Notes under the pieces: generated by a model
Seen by the model: only the letters and a program-made list of their open reading frames with translations
Told to the model about the DNA's origin: nothing
Databases searched by the model: none
Shown: positions 25,385 to 34,921 of the stretch, piece after piece
Position numbering within the stretch: position 1 is the first letter of the stretch
Layout of the letters: the number at the start of each line of letters is the position of its first letter
Made by a program: the position numbers and the translations under genes
Source of the DNA: Nocardioides zeae
Lineage (GTDB): Bacteria; Actinomycetota; Actinomycetes; Propionibacteriales; Nocardioidaceae
NCBI RefSeq assembly: GCF_030818655.1
Contig: NZ_JAUTAN010000001.1
Location: forward strand, 2,852,001 to 2,916,000
Direction: 5' to 3'
DNA length: 64,000 bases

Positions 25385-26328
25385 CCGCCCTTCCCACCCC
25401 ACCCGCCACGCCTGCGGACGTCGACGTCCTCATCGTCGGTGCGGGGCCTGCCGGCGCGACCGCGGCACTCGTCCTGGGCCGCCAGCAGCGTCGCGTGCTC
25501 GTCGTCGACGACGACCGGCCGCGCAACGCCCGGGCCGCGTCGATGCACATGTACCTCACCCGCGACGGAGCGGCTCCCGCCGACTTCCGGTCCGCCGCCC
25601 ACGCCGAGGCGACCGCCCACCCCGGGGTGACGCTCGAGGCCGGCCGCGTGGACACGGCGACCGTCGGGAGCGGCGTCGTCACCGCGACCGTGGTCACGCG
25701 CGACGGCGGGCCCACGACCGTGCGGGCCCGGGCCCTGCTCGTCGCCTCGGGCGTCCGCGATGTCCTGGACCACCTGCCGGGTCTCGCCGAGCGGTGGGGC
25801 GGCGACGTCGTGCACTGCGCCTACTGCCACGGCCACGAGGCCGCCGGCCGGCGCGTCGTGGTCGTCAGCCGCACCCCCGCCGACGCGATGCTGGCCGCGT
25901 ACGTCGCCGACCGGTTCACCAGGGACGTGGTGCTCGCCACCGGCGGGTCGGAGCTACCGGCCGAGCTCGCCGAACGCGTGCGCGCGGCCGGGGTGCAGGT
26001 CGAGGAGGCGCCGGTGCTGGGACTGTCCGGGCCCCGGGGTGCGCCCTCGGTCGACCTCGACGGCGAGCGTTCGCTACCGGCCGAGGTCGTCTTCCACCGG
26101 CCGTCGACCGCCGCGGCCGATCTCGTCGCCGCCCTCGGCTGCGGCACCGCACCGGGAGGCGAGGTGCTCGTCGACGCGCAGATGGCCAGCGACGTCCCCC
26201 TCGTCTGGGCCGCGGGGGACGCCGCGCTGGAGCGGGGCGCAGCCGCACCGATGGCGTTCGTCGCCGCCGCCGTCGCCGACGGACAGCGGTCGGCCGTCTT
26301 CATCGAGCAGCACCTCTTCCTGGGCTGA
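25381..26328 (+). CDS. Thioredoxin-reductase-like FAD/NAD(P)H flavoprotein with CxxC
   Basis: A 315-residue two-dinucleotide-domain flavoprotein. FAD binding: VLIVGAGPAGATAALVLG at the N-terminus and a late VWAAGDAALE. The redox motif is CAYC (in HCAYCHGHE, ~residue 143), so a disulfide-exchanging or thiol-oxidising role is possible. It occupies the place where yersiniabactin-type clusters keep a thiazoline reductase (YbtU/PchG); none of those is present here. Possible jobs are thiol or thiazoline oxidation of the product, or reductive metal release in the cytoplasm; these are inference. The GTG start at 25381 overlaps the ABC stop by 4 nt. It is convergent with the megasynthase. Confidence 0.82.
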   Translation: MTALPTPPATPADVDVLIVGAGPAGATAALVLGRQQRRVLVVDDDRPRNARAASMHMYLTRDGAAPADFRSAAHAEATAHPGVTLEAGRVDTATVGSGVVTATVVTRDGGPTTVRARALLVASGVRDVLDHLPGLAERWGGDVVHCAYCHGHEAAGRRVVVVSRTPADAMLAAYVADRFTRDVVLATGGSELPAELAERVRAAGVQVEEAPVLGLSGPRGAPSVDLDGERSLPAEVVFHRPSTAAADLVAALGCGTAPGGEVLVDAQMASDVPLVWAAGDAALERGAAAPMAFVAAAVADGQRSAVFIEQHLFLG

Positions 26329-26342
26329 CCCGTCCCACAGGC

Positions 26343-26383
26343 CCCGGGCGGGGCCGGTCCTGGGGGACACCGCCCCGCCCGGG
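26343..26383. terminator. Bidirectional terminator hairpin
   Basis: CCCGGGCGGGG (26343-26353) pairs perfectly with CCCCGCCCGGG (26373-26383) across a 19-nt loop. It lies in the 61-bp gap between the convergent flavoprotein and megasynthase genes and can serve both. Confidence 0.6.
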
Positions 26384-26389
26384 CCGAGC

Positions 26390-29300
26390 TCAGACCGACC
26401 ATCCGGCGAGCGCCTGCGACAGCGCACGCGCCACCTCGACGACCGCCGGACCCCGCACGATGGAGTAGTGGTGCGCCTCGACGTCGACGACCTCGAGACC
26501 ACCGGGCACCCACGGCGTCCACCCCAGGTCGTGCTCCGGAGCGTCGTCGACGCCCATCCCCTCTCCGCTGTTGCGCGGCGACGGCTGCGTCGCCCGCACG
26601 AGCACCGTCCGGACCGCGGCGGGGAGCGTGCCGGCGACGTGCCCGGAGAGGGCGTCGAGATGTGCCGCGAAGACGTGCGTGCGGTCGAGCAGGGACTGCA
26701 CCGTCGGCGCTCCCCCGGCCTCGACCAGCGCCTCCGCCAGGGCGCGACCGTCGGCGTGGGATCCGAGATCCAGGCCGAGGAACGCCTCCGCCGAGCGCAC
26801 CTGCCGCAGGAGCTGCAGCTCGTGGGTGGCGGCGCGGTCGAGCCCGGCACGCGCGACGATGCGCTCGGGACTGTTGGAGTCGATCATCAGCAGCAGGTCC
26901 ACGTCCTCACCCGCGACCTGCATCCGGCGCGCGACCTCGTGGGCGACCGTCCCTCCCATCGACCAGCCTCCCAGCGTCCACGGCCCACGGGGCTGGTGGT
27001 CGCGCAGCAGCAGGCGGTAGGTCTCGGCCATCTCGGCGATCGAGCCGAACGGCTCCGCACCGTCGAGGGCCGGGTCGCTGAGCGCCAGGACGGGCCGCGC
27101 GGTCTCCAGACGGCGGGCGAGATCGACGTAGCAGAGCACGTCGCCGCCCGAGGGGTGCAGGAGGAAGACCGGCCGTCCCGTCCCCGCCCGCAGCTCGACG
27201 AGCGACGGGCGCAGCCGCTCCAGTGCCACGAGCCCGCCCGCCCGCGGATCCCGGCCCGGTCCGCCGAGGGCCCCGAGCGCCGGCTCCGCGGCGGACGTGG
27301 CCGTCGCAGCGAGGGACACGAGAGCGTCGAGGGTGGATGAGTGGAGGAAGGCACGCGGCTCCACGACGACGCCGACGTCGCGGCGTAGGCGGGCGAGCAG
27401 GCGTACGGCGAGCAGCGAGTCCCCGCCGGCGGCGAAGAAGTCGTCCTCGGGAGCGGGGAGCTCGGGCAGCTCCAGCACGTCCTGCCAGGCCGACGCGATG
27501 CGGGCGACGAGGTCGGCAGGTGCCACGGCCTCCCCGGGGGAGACCGGGCCGTCTCCCGCGTCCGCGCTCACCCCCGGGTCCGGCTCGCCGAGCACCACGT
27601 CGTCGCCGACCCAGCGCTGGGGGTCGGGCACCTCGAGCTGCGCGCCGACGACGGAGGGGTCGTCGGCGAGGGCCAGCACGCGCCGGTGCACGGACTCGAG
27701 CAGGTGGGCGGCCAGGCCGTCCGCGAACAGGGCGTCCACCGACGCGGCGGAGAGCACGAGCGATCCCGCCAGCTCGAAGACGCGCAGCTCCATCTGGACC
27801 TGGGGCGTCCGCAGGTCCTGGTGGTAGTCGCTCGGCTCCAGACGGCCGAGAGGTCCCCCGTCGGTCGGCAGGTCCCCTCCGAGCGCCGCGTCCATCCCCA
27901 GCGTCGACTGGAAGACCACGGGCGCCAGGGAGCCCGTGACGCCACGACCCCGGGTGGCCATCCGCCCGACCTCCACCGCGCTCACCCGGTGGTGCTCGGC
28001 GTGGACGCGGGAGGACTCCTCCGCGGCGCGCGCGACCTCGAGGAGGCTGGACCCGTCGACCGACAGCGGAACCAGCGCGGTGCGGGAGAACGCCCCGACC
28101 ACTGCCTCGACGTCCTCGTGGACGGCCACGCGGTTGTGCTGCAGGGTGGCCAGCAGCAGCTCCGGCTGCGCCGTGACCTCGCGCAGCGCGATCCCGTAGC
28201 ACGCCAGCAGCACCGTCGCGGGCGTCAGACCGTGGCGGGCGCACGCCGAGCGGAAGCGCTCCCACCGCTGGGCGTCGACGCGCGCCTCGCGCATGGTCAT
28301 GGTCGGGGCCGCCGCCGCGGTGTCGACGTCCGTGCGACGCGGCAGGCGCGGGGCGGGCGGCAGCTGCGGCAGGCGCTCCTGCCACCAGGCGAGGTCCGCG
28401 GCGGCCTGCCGGCGAGCCTCGGGCGCCGTCATCGTGGCGACGTAGTCACCGAAGTCCAGCCCGAGCGGAGGCAGCACCGCGTTGGGGTCCGCGAGGTGCG
28501 CCATGAGGTCGCGGTGCACGATGCTCGACGACCAGCCATCGACGACGAGGAGGCTGCTCGCGAGGTGCAGGCGGCCCCGACCGTGCGGGAGCAGGACCAC
28601 GGCGACGCGCATCCCGCTCCCCGTCCGCGGGTCGGGCCCCGCCGTCGCCCATCCCTCGCGCAGGTGCCGCAGCGCCGCCCCGGGGTCCGGGTCCTCCCGC
28701 AGGTCGTGGAGGACGACCGGCACCTCGCCCCGCGGGTCGTCCGGGGCCCGCAGCTGCTGCGTCCCGTCGTCGAGCACCCGAGCACGGAGCATGGGGTGTC
28801 GTGCCGTGACGGCGTCGACGGCGCGGCGCAGCGCCGGTGCGAGGCCGTCGGCGCGCACGCCGGTGAGGGCGACGTCGGTGCTGACGTGCGCCGTGGCGTA
28901 CGAGATGTCCCACCCACCGCTCTGCCCGACGAAGTACGCCTGCTGCAGCGGGAGCAGGTCGAACGGCGCCGAGGCGTCCGGGCGCCGCACGAGGACGGTC
29001 TCCTGCCCGGACTCCCTGCCCGCAGCCACGAGACCCACGACGTCGGCGACGGTCACGTCGGCACGCACCTCGTGCAACGGCAGCGCCACGCCGGTGAGTC
29101 GCCGCACCTGGGCGGCCATGCGGACCGCGAGCAGGGAGTCGCCGCCGAGCGCCAGGAACGTGCTGTCGCCCACGTCGGCCGCGGCGACGCCCAGCAGCTC
29201 GGCCCACACGCCGACGACCTGCGTCTCGATCTCCGCAGCCGCCGGCTCGGCCGACGGCTCGGCCACGTCGTACGACGCCACGTAGGCCGCGAACCAGGTG

Positions 29301-32300
29301 CGGGCCTCGTCGAGGTGCACGACCGGGGTGCAGACGTCCCACTGCAGCACGAGGTCGCCGCCGTCCTCGAAAGCCTGGTGGTCGAGCCACACCTGGGGGG
29401 TCTGGCTGACCCCGCCGACGTAGGTCCCCAGCCAGTCGTGGCGGTGCTCGTGCTGGCCCGACCAGCGGTCGAGACCCAGCATGGACGTGAGCACGACCGG
29501 CACGTTGACCGGACGTCCCCGGTGCCGGCTCCAGGCCGCCAGCACCTCGAGCCCGCCGTAGGCGCGGTGGTCGAGGTCCTCGGCGATCCGCTCCTGCGCC
29601 GCCGCGACGCGCGCCCACCTGTCGGTGTCGGGCCCCACGACCACCGGGGCCTCGTGCACGAGCAGGGAGGAGAACTCCCCCACGACCGCGTCGACCCCCG
29701 GCAGGTCGGGTCGGTCGAAGACCGTGAGGGTCACCGAGCACGCGTCCTGTCCCGACCACCGTCGCAGCGTGTCGACGTAGGTCGTCAGCACGAGCGCCGT
29801 GGGCGTCAGGCGCCGCCGGGTCGCCTCGGCCACCAGCGCGGCCCACCGTCCGGCCGCCACCCGGGCGGAGAGCCGTTCGAACCGCGGCTCGGCAGCAGCC
29901 GGCGCGTCGACCGCGCGTACGTCGGGAGCGGGCGGCAGCGCGGGCACCCGCTCGCGCCACCACGCGGCCGCGCGTCGGTGCTCGTCGGACCCGGCCCGCT
30001 CCTCGAGAGCGAGCACGCAGTCACCGAACGTGACCTCGAGCTCGGGCAGCACGGCATCCGGCTCCTCGTAGAGCCGTCGCACCTCGCGGTCGACGATCAT
30101 CCAGCTGGCCGAGTCGCACACGAGGACGTCGACGGACAGGAGCACCCTCGCGCCGCCGCCGGGCAGCAGCACGACCTCGGGGTGCACGAGCGGCCAACGA
30201 GCCGGGTCGGCCACCCGGGTCGAGAGCCGTTCGCGCAGCTCTGCCAGCTCTCGTTCCGCCTCGAGCGCCGTCCACTGCCGGAGGTCGCGCACCGGCAGGA
30301 CGTGCGTCGGCTCCGGGTCGAGCAGGCGATGGGTGCCGTCACGGTCCACGACGGTGCGCAGCATCGGGTGGCGCGCCACCACGTGGCGCCACGCCCGCGC
30401 GTAGCGCTCGACATCGAGATCGGGCGCGTCGTACTCGAGGAAGAAGTGGCATCCGACGCCCTTGCTGCCCGGGGCGTGGGCCGACGGGTCCACGCCCTGG
30501 TGGCGGCCCAGCCAGTAGGCGTGCTGCACCCTGGTCAGCCCGAAGCCGGTGAGCACGTGCTCGGTCGCCCGGGGACCGGACGGCGCGGCCGGCCCGGCCG
30601 ACGTCGACCGGGCCGCGGCGAGGAGCTCCGCGCACCGGCGCACGGTCGGGGACGTCAGCAGGTCACGCAGCCGCAGCTCGACGCCGTGCTCGTCCCGCAG
30701 CACGGCCAGCACGCGGGTGGCGAGCAGCGAGTGCCCACCGAGCGCGAAGAAGTCGTCGTCGGGGTGCTCGACGGGGCGACCGAGCACCGAGCTCCACACC
30801 TGGGCCACCACGTGCTCGTCGGCCCCGAGGACGTCGGGGCCCGCCGCCGGTGTCCCGGCGGTCGCCAGGTGTCGTGCCGTCCGCCGTGCGAGGTGGCGCG
30901 AGCGGCTGTCCAGCTCCGACGGGGACGCGGCCAGGTAGCCCTCCAGCCCGTGGGAGCGGGCGCCCGCGAGCAGGAGCAGCTGGCTGACGGCGTCGTCGAG
31001 GTCGAGGGCGTTGCGCATGCTGATCTCGGACGCCGACCCCGCCTCCGCCTCGGTGCCGAGACGGAGCCGGTCCCAGTCGACGGCCAGCCACCCCTCGCGG
31101 GCGGCGAGGCCGTCGAGGTAGCGGCCCGCGGCGACGTACGCCCCCAGGCCGAAGCCACCGACCGTCCCGGCCGCCGAGGACATCAGCAGCACCGTCGGAG
31201 CCGGGCGGTCGGCGGGGCGCGCGTCGGCAGCCTGCGCGAGAGCGACGCGCAGGTTCTCGGCTCCTCGGACCTTCGGGTCGAGGGCCGCCGACACGGCGGT
31301 CCCGTCGAGGTCGGCGAGAGGAGCGAGGTCGACGACCACCGGAGCGTGCACGACGACGTCCGGCGCCGACCTGGCCGTCTCGTCGCGCACCACCCGCGCC
31401 AGGGCCTCGGCGTCCGCGACGTCGACGGCGTACCCGCGCACACCCGTTGCGACCAGCCGCCGCCACCGCGCGGCACGCGGACCGGTGCCCGCGGGGAGGC
31501 TGCGCCCGAGCAGCGCGATCCGGCAGCCGGGCGTGCCCTCGGAGACGAGGCGCTCGGCGAGGGCGAGCCCGAGGCTGCCGAAGCCGCCGGTCACGAGCCA
31601 TCGACGCGACCCGTCCGCTGTCTGCTCGTCTCCCACCGGACCCCGGGTCCCCGACGGGGGAGACCACGCCACCCAGCTGCGCAGCCACCGCCGGCGCCCC
31701 CGCAGTGCGACGTGCCGCGCGAGCGGCGGCTGCTGCGACACGGGACCGAGCAGCGCACGCACCTCGGCGGCCACCGCGGAGTCCTCGTGCGGGTCCGCGC
31801 CCGGGGCCCTGTCCTCACCCCCGGGGGCGAGGTCCAGGGTGCGCCACCGCAGCCCCTCCACCTCCTGGGCCAGCACTCGGGGCAGCCCGGTCGCGGCCGT
31901 CGCGGACGGGTCGACCACCTCGTGCCCGAGGACCGGCTCGGCACCACGCGTCACCTGCAGCACGAGGGGCGCGTCTCCCTCCGTGCCCCGCAGGCCCGCA
32001 GCGAGGCCCTGCCAGCGGCCGAGCTCCTCGGTCACCGTCCCGCCCTGCACGACCACCACCAGGTGGGCACGATGGCCGTTGGGCTCGGGTCCCCCGCCGT
32101 ACGCCGGGAGCCCCGCGTGCTGGAGGACCTCCAGGATCCGTGCGGCACGGCGGGGGTCGCCCAGCACGAGCACCTGTGCCGTCGTCCCCGACTGCGGGGC
32201 CGCGACCGGCGCGAGCGGTGGGTGGGTGGTCCAGGCGGGTCGCTGCAGAGGTCGCTCGGCCGACGGCACCTCGCCCGTGGGAGGCGTGCCGGTCCCGACG

Positions 32301-34921
32301 ACACCGTCGGCTGCGAGCCGGTGCGGAGCCGCGAGCGGGCGCCGCTGCCACGGGTAGGCGGGGACGGGATGCGCACGGCGGCGGGGCGCGAGACGATCGA
32401 GGTCGAGGGACACACCGCGTGCCCAGAGCCGCGCGAGACCGGCCCGCCACGCCTCCCCGCCTGCGCTGGCGACGCCGAGCTCGTCGGCGCCGGCGACGAG
32501 CCCGATCCGGTCGCGGAACGGGAGTGCCGCCCCCGCGGCGAGGACGCTGCCACCCGGCCCGAGCTGCAGCAGCACGCAGTCACGGGCGCCGGGCGAGGAG
32601 GCCTCGACGAGTGCGTCGGCGAAGCGCACGCTCGCGCGCAGGTGGCGCGGCCAGTGCTCGGGCTCGAGCGGACCCTCGACCCGGCGGGCGGTGGTGGTGG
32701 TCACGAACGGCACCGTCGGCGTCCGAGCGGGGAAGCCGCGCACGGCTCGTGCGAGGTCCTCCACCACCGGCTCCACCTGCCGCGAGTGAGCGGCGACCTC
32801 GACCCCCACCCGCCGTACGTCGAGGCCGGCCGTCCGCAGGGTGTCGGCGATCTCGTCGACGGCGCGGCGAGCGCCGGCGAGGACGCACAGGCGCGGCCCG
32901 TTGACCGCCGCCACGTCGACGTCCGGGTGGGTCCGGAGCACCGCGTCGAGGTCACGCGGCGCGCAGGCCACCGACACCATGCCTCCGGGCGGCAGGGACG
33001 CCATCAGGCGCGACCTCTCCGCGACGAGCGCACAGGCCTCCGCCTCGTCCAGCAGGCCGGCCACGACGGCGGCCGCGTACTCGCCGACGCTGTGGCCGAG
33101 CACGACGTCGGCGCGGACCCCGTGCCAGTGCAGGGCACGTGCCAGCGCGATCTCGACCGCGAAGAGGGCGGGCAGCCCGGTGCCCGGACGGTCCGCGGTC
33201 GCGCTCGCGTCCAGCGCGATCGCCCGTGGGTCGTCTCCCGTCAGGCCACGCAGCCGATCCGAGACCCGGTCGAGGGCCTCCGCGAACACGGGGTGCTCCG
33301 CGTGGAGGCCCGAGGCCATCCCGGCGAACTGGGCGCCGCCGCCGGGGAAGCCGACGACGAGTCGGGGCGCGCCTGCCGTCACGGCCGCTGCGACGGGCGG
33401 CGCGACGAGGCGCTCGCCGACCAGGGCGGCCCGGAACGGATGCGGGCGGACGCCGTGGGCCAGCGTGCCGGCGAGGTCGCGTCGTCCGGCGAGGTCCGCC
33501 GCCGCGGCACGATCGCGGACCTGGGCGACGCGCAGGTCCAGTGCGACCGGGTCGGCGGCCTGGACCAGGAGCACCGGCTCGCCGCGTGGGCCGGTCTCCG
33601 CGTGCGCGGTGGCGGGCGGCTGCGGAGCGCGTGCCAGCACGACGTGGGCGTTCACGCCGCCGACGCCGAACGCGCTGACTCCGGCGACGCGGCGGCCCTC
33701 CGGCCACGGTTGCACCTGGGCCGGGAGGTGGAACGCAGATCCGTCGAGGCCCACCGCCGGGGCGGGCTCGTCGGCGTACCGGGCCGGGGGGATCTCGTCG
33801 TGGACCAGGGCGAGCACCGCAGCGATGAACCCGGCCACGCCGGCGGCCGCGTCGGTGTGGCCGATCGACGCCTTGACAGAGCGCAGGGCGCACCACGGCC
33901 CGTCCGCGTCGCCGAAGACCTCGCGCAACGCAGCCACCTCGATCGGGTCGCCGAGGGCCGTGCCCGTCCCGTGTCCCTCCAGCAGGCCCACCTGGCCCGG
34001 GTCCACGTCCGCGACAGCCAGGGCCTCGCGCAGCACGCGGACCTGGCCGGCGACCGAGGGGGCCGTGAAGCCCACCCGGTCGTGTCCGTCGTTGCCGGTC
34101 GCGCTGCCCAGGACGACCGCCAGCACGCGGTCACCGTCCGCGAGGGCGTCCTCGAGCCGTCGCAGCACCACGACGCCCGCGCCCTGGGTGAACACCGTGC
34201 CGGCGGCGCCGGCTGCGTACGCGCGGGTCTGGCCGTGCGGGGAGAAGGGACCGTCGGGCACGGCGACGTACCCCTGCTCCTGCGGCAGCCGGAGGGTGAC
34301 GCCCCCCGCGAGCGCCGTGTCGCACTCCTGCGCGAGCAGCGAGGCGACGGCGTGGTGGACGGCGACGAGCGAGGTCGCGCAGGTCGCACCGACGGCCAGG
34401 GTGGGACCGGTCAGACCCAGGAGCCACGCGACCCGCTGGGGGAGGTAGTCGGCGACGTTGAGTCCGTGCAGGTGCAGGCTGCGCACGGGATCAGCGCCGC
34501 CGCGAGGGTGGAAGCGGTCACCCAGGTTGTCGACGAGGTAGGCCGGGAACGACTGGCCGGCGAAGACGCCCACCGTCCCGCGACGGGAGCCGCCGGCATG
34601 GCCGCACTCCTCCAGCGCCTCGACCGCGCACTCCAGGAACAGCCGTTGCTGGGGGTCCATGAGCTCGGCCTCGGACTCGGACAGCCCGAGGGCCCGGGCA
34701 TCGACGCCGGTGGGGTCGTCGAGCAACCCCGCCACGGGCACGTACCCGCTCCGTCGACGCTCGGCCAGCGGCACCCCGGCCGCCGCCAGCCGGTCGTCGT
34801 CCAGGTGCGTCAGCCCGTCGCGGCCGGCGCGGAGCAGCCGCCAGAACCCCTCCGGATCGGGGGCACCCGGGTAGCGGCAGGACATCGCGACGACGGCGAC
34901 CTGCTGCTCGGGGCCGATCAC
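26390..34921 (-). CDS. HMWP1-like hybrid PKS-NRPS megasynthase (metallophore)
   Basis: A 2843-residue protein. By visible motifs: KS (Cys ~179 in ATCATSL; EGHGTGT; SIGHT), AT (GHSVGEY ~612, with AAHS at the selectivity site), KR (TGGFGSLG ~1114, SSAAG and AYVAAGRY), ACP (GGHSL ~1395), Cy3 (DVLVCDSAS ~1600), PCP3 (GGDSL ~1927), a Cy-like domain whose first Asp is Ser (SLLVVDGWS ~2122), PCP4 (GGDSL ~2500) and a thioesterase (GWSMGG ~2655, IDSN, HHYS). No A, DH or ER domain exists, so its PCPs must be charged in trans, as HMWP2 does for HMWP1. It should add a reduced malonyl-derived unit and at least one more cysteine-derived ring, then release the product. The GTG start at 34921 overlaps the methyltransferase stop. 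Confidence 0.9.
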   Translation of the reverse strand: MIGPEQQVAVVAMSCRYPGAPDPEGFWRLLRAGRDGLTHLDDDRLAAAGVPLAERRRSGYVPVAGLLDDPTGVDARALGLSESEAELMDPQQRLFLECAVEALEECGHAGGSRRGTVGVFAGQSFPAYLVDNLGDRFHPRGGADPVRSLHLHGLNVADYLPQRVAWLLGLTGPTLAVGATCATSLVAVHHAVASLLAQECDTALAGGVTLRLPQEQGYVAVPDGPFSPHGQTRAYAAGAAGTVFTQGAGVVVLRRLEDALADGDRVLAVVLGSATGNDGHDRVGFTAPSVAGQVRVLREALAVADVDPGQVGLLEGHGTGTALGDPIEVAALREVFGDADGPWCALRSVKASIGHTDAAAGVAGFIAAVLALVHDEIPPARYADEPAPAVGLDGSAFHLPAQVQPWPEGRRVAGVSAFGVGGVNAHVVLARAPQPPATAHAETGPRGEPVLLVQAADPVALDLRVAQVRDRAAAADLAGRRDLAGTLAHGVRPHPFRAALVGERLVAPPVAAAVTAGAPRLVVGFPGGGAQFAGMASGLHAEHPVFAEALDRVSDRLRGLTGDDPRAIALDASATADRPGTGLPALFAVEIALARALHWHGVRADVVLGHSVGEYAAAVVAGLLDEAEACALVAERSRLMASLPPGGMVSVACAPRDLDAVLRTHPDVDVAAVNGPRLCVLAGARRAVDEIADTLRTAGLDVRRVGVEVAAHSRQVEPVVEDLARAVRGFPARTPTVPFVTTTTARRVEGPLEPEHWPRHLRASVRFADALVEASSPGARDCVLLQLGPGGSVLAAGAALPFRDRIGLVAGADELGVASAGGEAWRAGLARLWARGVSLDLDRLAPRRRAHPVPAYPWQRRPLAAPHRLAADGVVGTGTPPTGEVPSAERPLQRPAWTTHPPLAPVAAPQSGTTAQVLVLGDPRRAARILEVLQHAGLPAYGGGPEPNGHRAHLVVVVQGGTVTEELGRWQGLAAGLRGTEGDAPLVLQVTRGAEPVLGHEVVDPSATAATGLPRVLAQEVEGLRWRTLDLAPGGEDRAPGADPHEDSAVAAEVRALLGPVSQQPPLARHVALRGRRRWLRSWVAWSPPSGTRGPVGDEQTADGSRRWLVTGGFGSLGLALAERLVSEGTPGCRIALLGRSLPAGTGPRAARWRRLVATGVRGYAVDVADAEALARVVRDETARSAPDVVVHAPVVVDLAPLADLDGTAVSAALDPKVRGAENLRVALAQAADARPADRPAPTVLLMSSAAGTVGGFGLGAYVAAGRYLDGLAAREGWLAVDWDRLRLGTEAEAGSASEISMRNALDLDDAVSQLLLLAGARSHGLEGYLAASPSELDSRSRHLARRTARHLATAGTPAAGPDVLGADEHVVAQVWSSVLGRPVEHPDDDFFALGGHSLLATRVLAVLRDEHGVELRLRDLLTSPTVRRCAELLAAARSTSAGPAAPSGPRATEHVLTGFGLTRVQHAYWLGRHQGVDPSAHAPGSKGVGCHFFLEYDAPDLDVERYARAWRHVVARHPMLRTVVDRDGTHRLLDPEPTHVLPVRDLRQWTALEAERELAELRERLSTRVADPARWPLVHPEVVLLPGGGARVLLSVDVLVCDSASWMIVDREVRRLYEEPDAVLPELEVTFGDCVLALEERAGSDEHRRAAAWWRERVPALPPAPDVRAVDAPAAAEPRFERLSARVAAGRWAALVAEATRRRLTPTALVLTTYVDTLRRWSGQDACSVTLTVFDRPDLPGVDAVVGEFSSLLVHEAPVVVGPDTDRWARVAAAQERIAEDLDHRAYGGLEVLAAWSRHRGRPVNVPVVLTSMLGLDRWSGQHEHRHDWLGTYVGGVSQTPQVWLDHQAFEDGGDLVLQWDVCTPVVHLDEARTWFAAYVASYDVAEPSAEPAAAEIETQVVGVWAELLGVAAADVGDSTFLALGGDSLLAVRMAAQVRRLTGVALPLHEVRADVTVADVVGLVAAGRESGQETVLVRRPDASAPFDLLPLQQAYFVGQSGGWDISYATAHVSTDVALTGVRADGLAPALRRAVDAVTARHPMLRARVLDDGTQQLRAPDDPRGEVPVVLHDLREDPDPGAALRHLREGWATAGPDPRTGSGMRVAVVLLPHGRGRLHLASSLLVVDGWSSSIVHRDLMAHLADPNAVLPPLGLDFGDYVATMTAPEARRQAAADLAWWQERLPQLPPAPRLPRRTDVDTAAAAPTMTMREARVDAQRWERFRSACARHGLTPATVLLACYGIALREVTAQPELLLATLQHNRVAVHEDVEAVVGAFSRTALVPLSVDGSSLLEVARAAEESSRVHAEHHRVSAVEVGRMATRGRGVTGSLAPVVFQSTLGMDAALGGDLPTDGGPLGRLEPSDYHQDLRTPQVQMELRVFELAGSLVLSAASVDALFADGLAAHLLESVHRRVLALADDPSVVGAQLEVPDPQRWVGDDVVLGEPDPGVSADAGDGPVSPGEAVAPADLVARIASAWQDVLELPELPAPEDDFFAAGGDSLLAVRLLARLRRDVGVVVEPRAFLHSSTLDALVSLAATATSAAEPALGALGGPGRDPRAGGLVALERLRPSLVELRAGTGRPVFLLHPSGGDVLCYVDLARRLETARPVLALSDPALDGAEPFGSIAEMAETYRLLLRDHQPRGPWTLGGWSMGGTVAHEVARRMQVAGEDVDLLLMIDSNSPERIVARAGLDRAATHELQLLRQVRSAEAFLGLDLGSHADGRALAEALVEAGGAPTVQSLLDRTHVFAAHLDALSGHVAGTLPAAVRTVLVRATQPSPRNSGEGMGVDDAPEHDLGWTPWVPGGLEVVDVEAHHYSIVRGPAVVEVARALSQALAGWSV

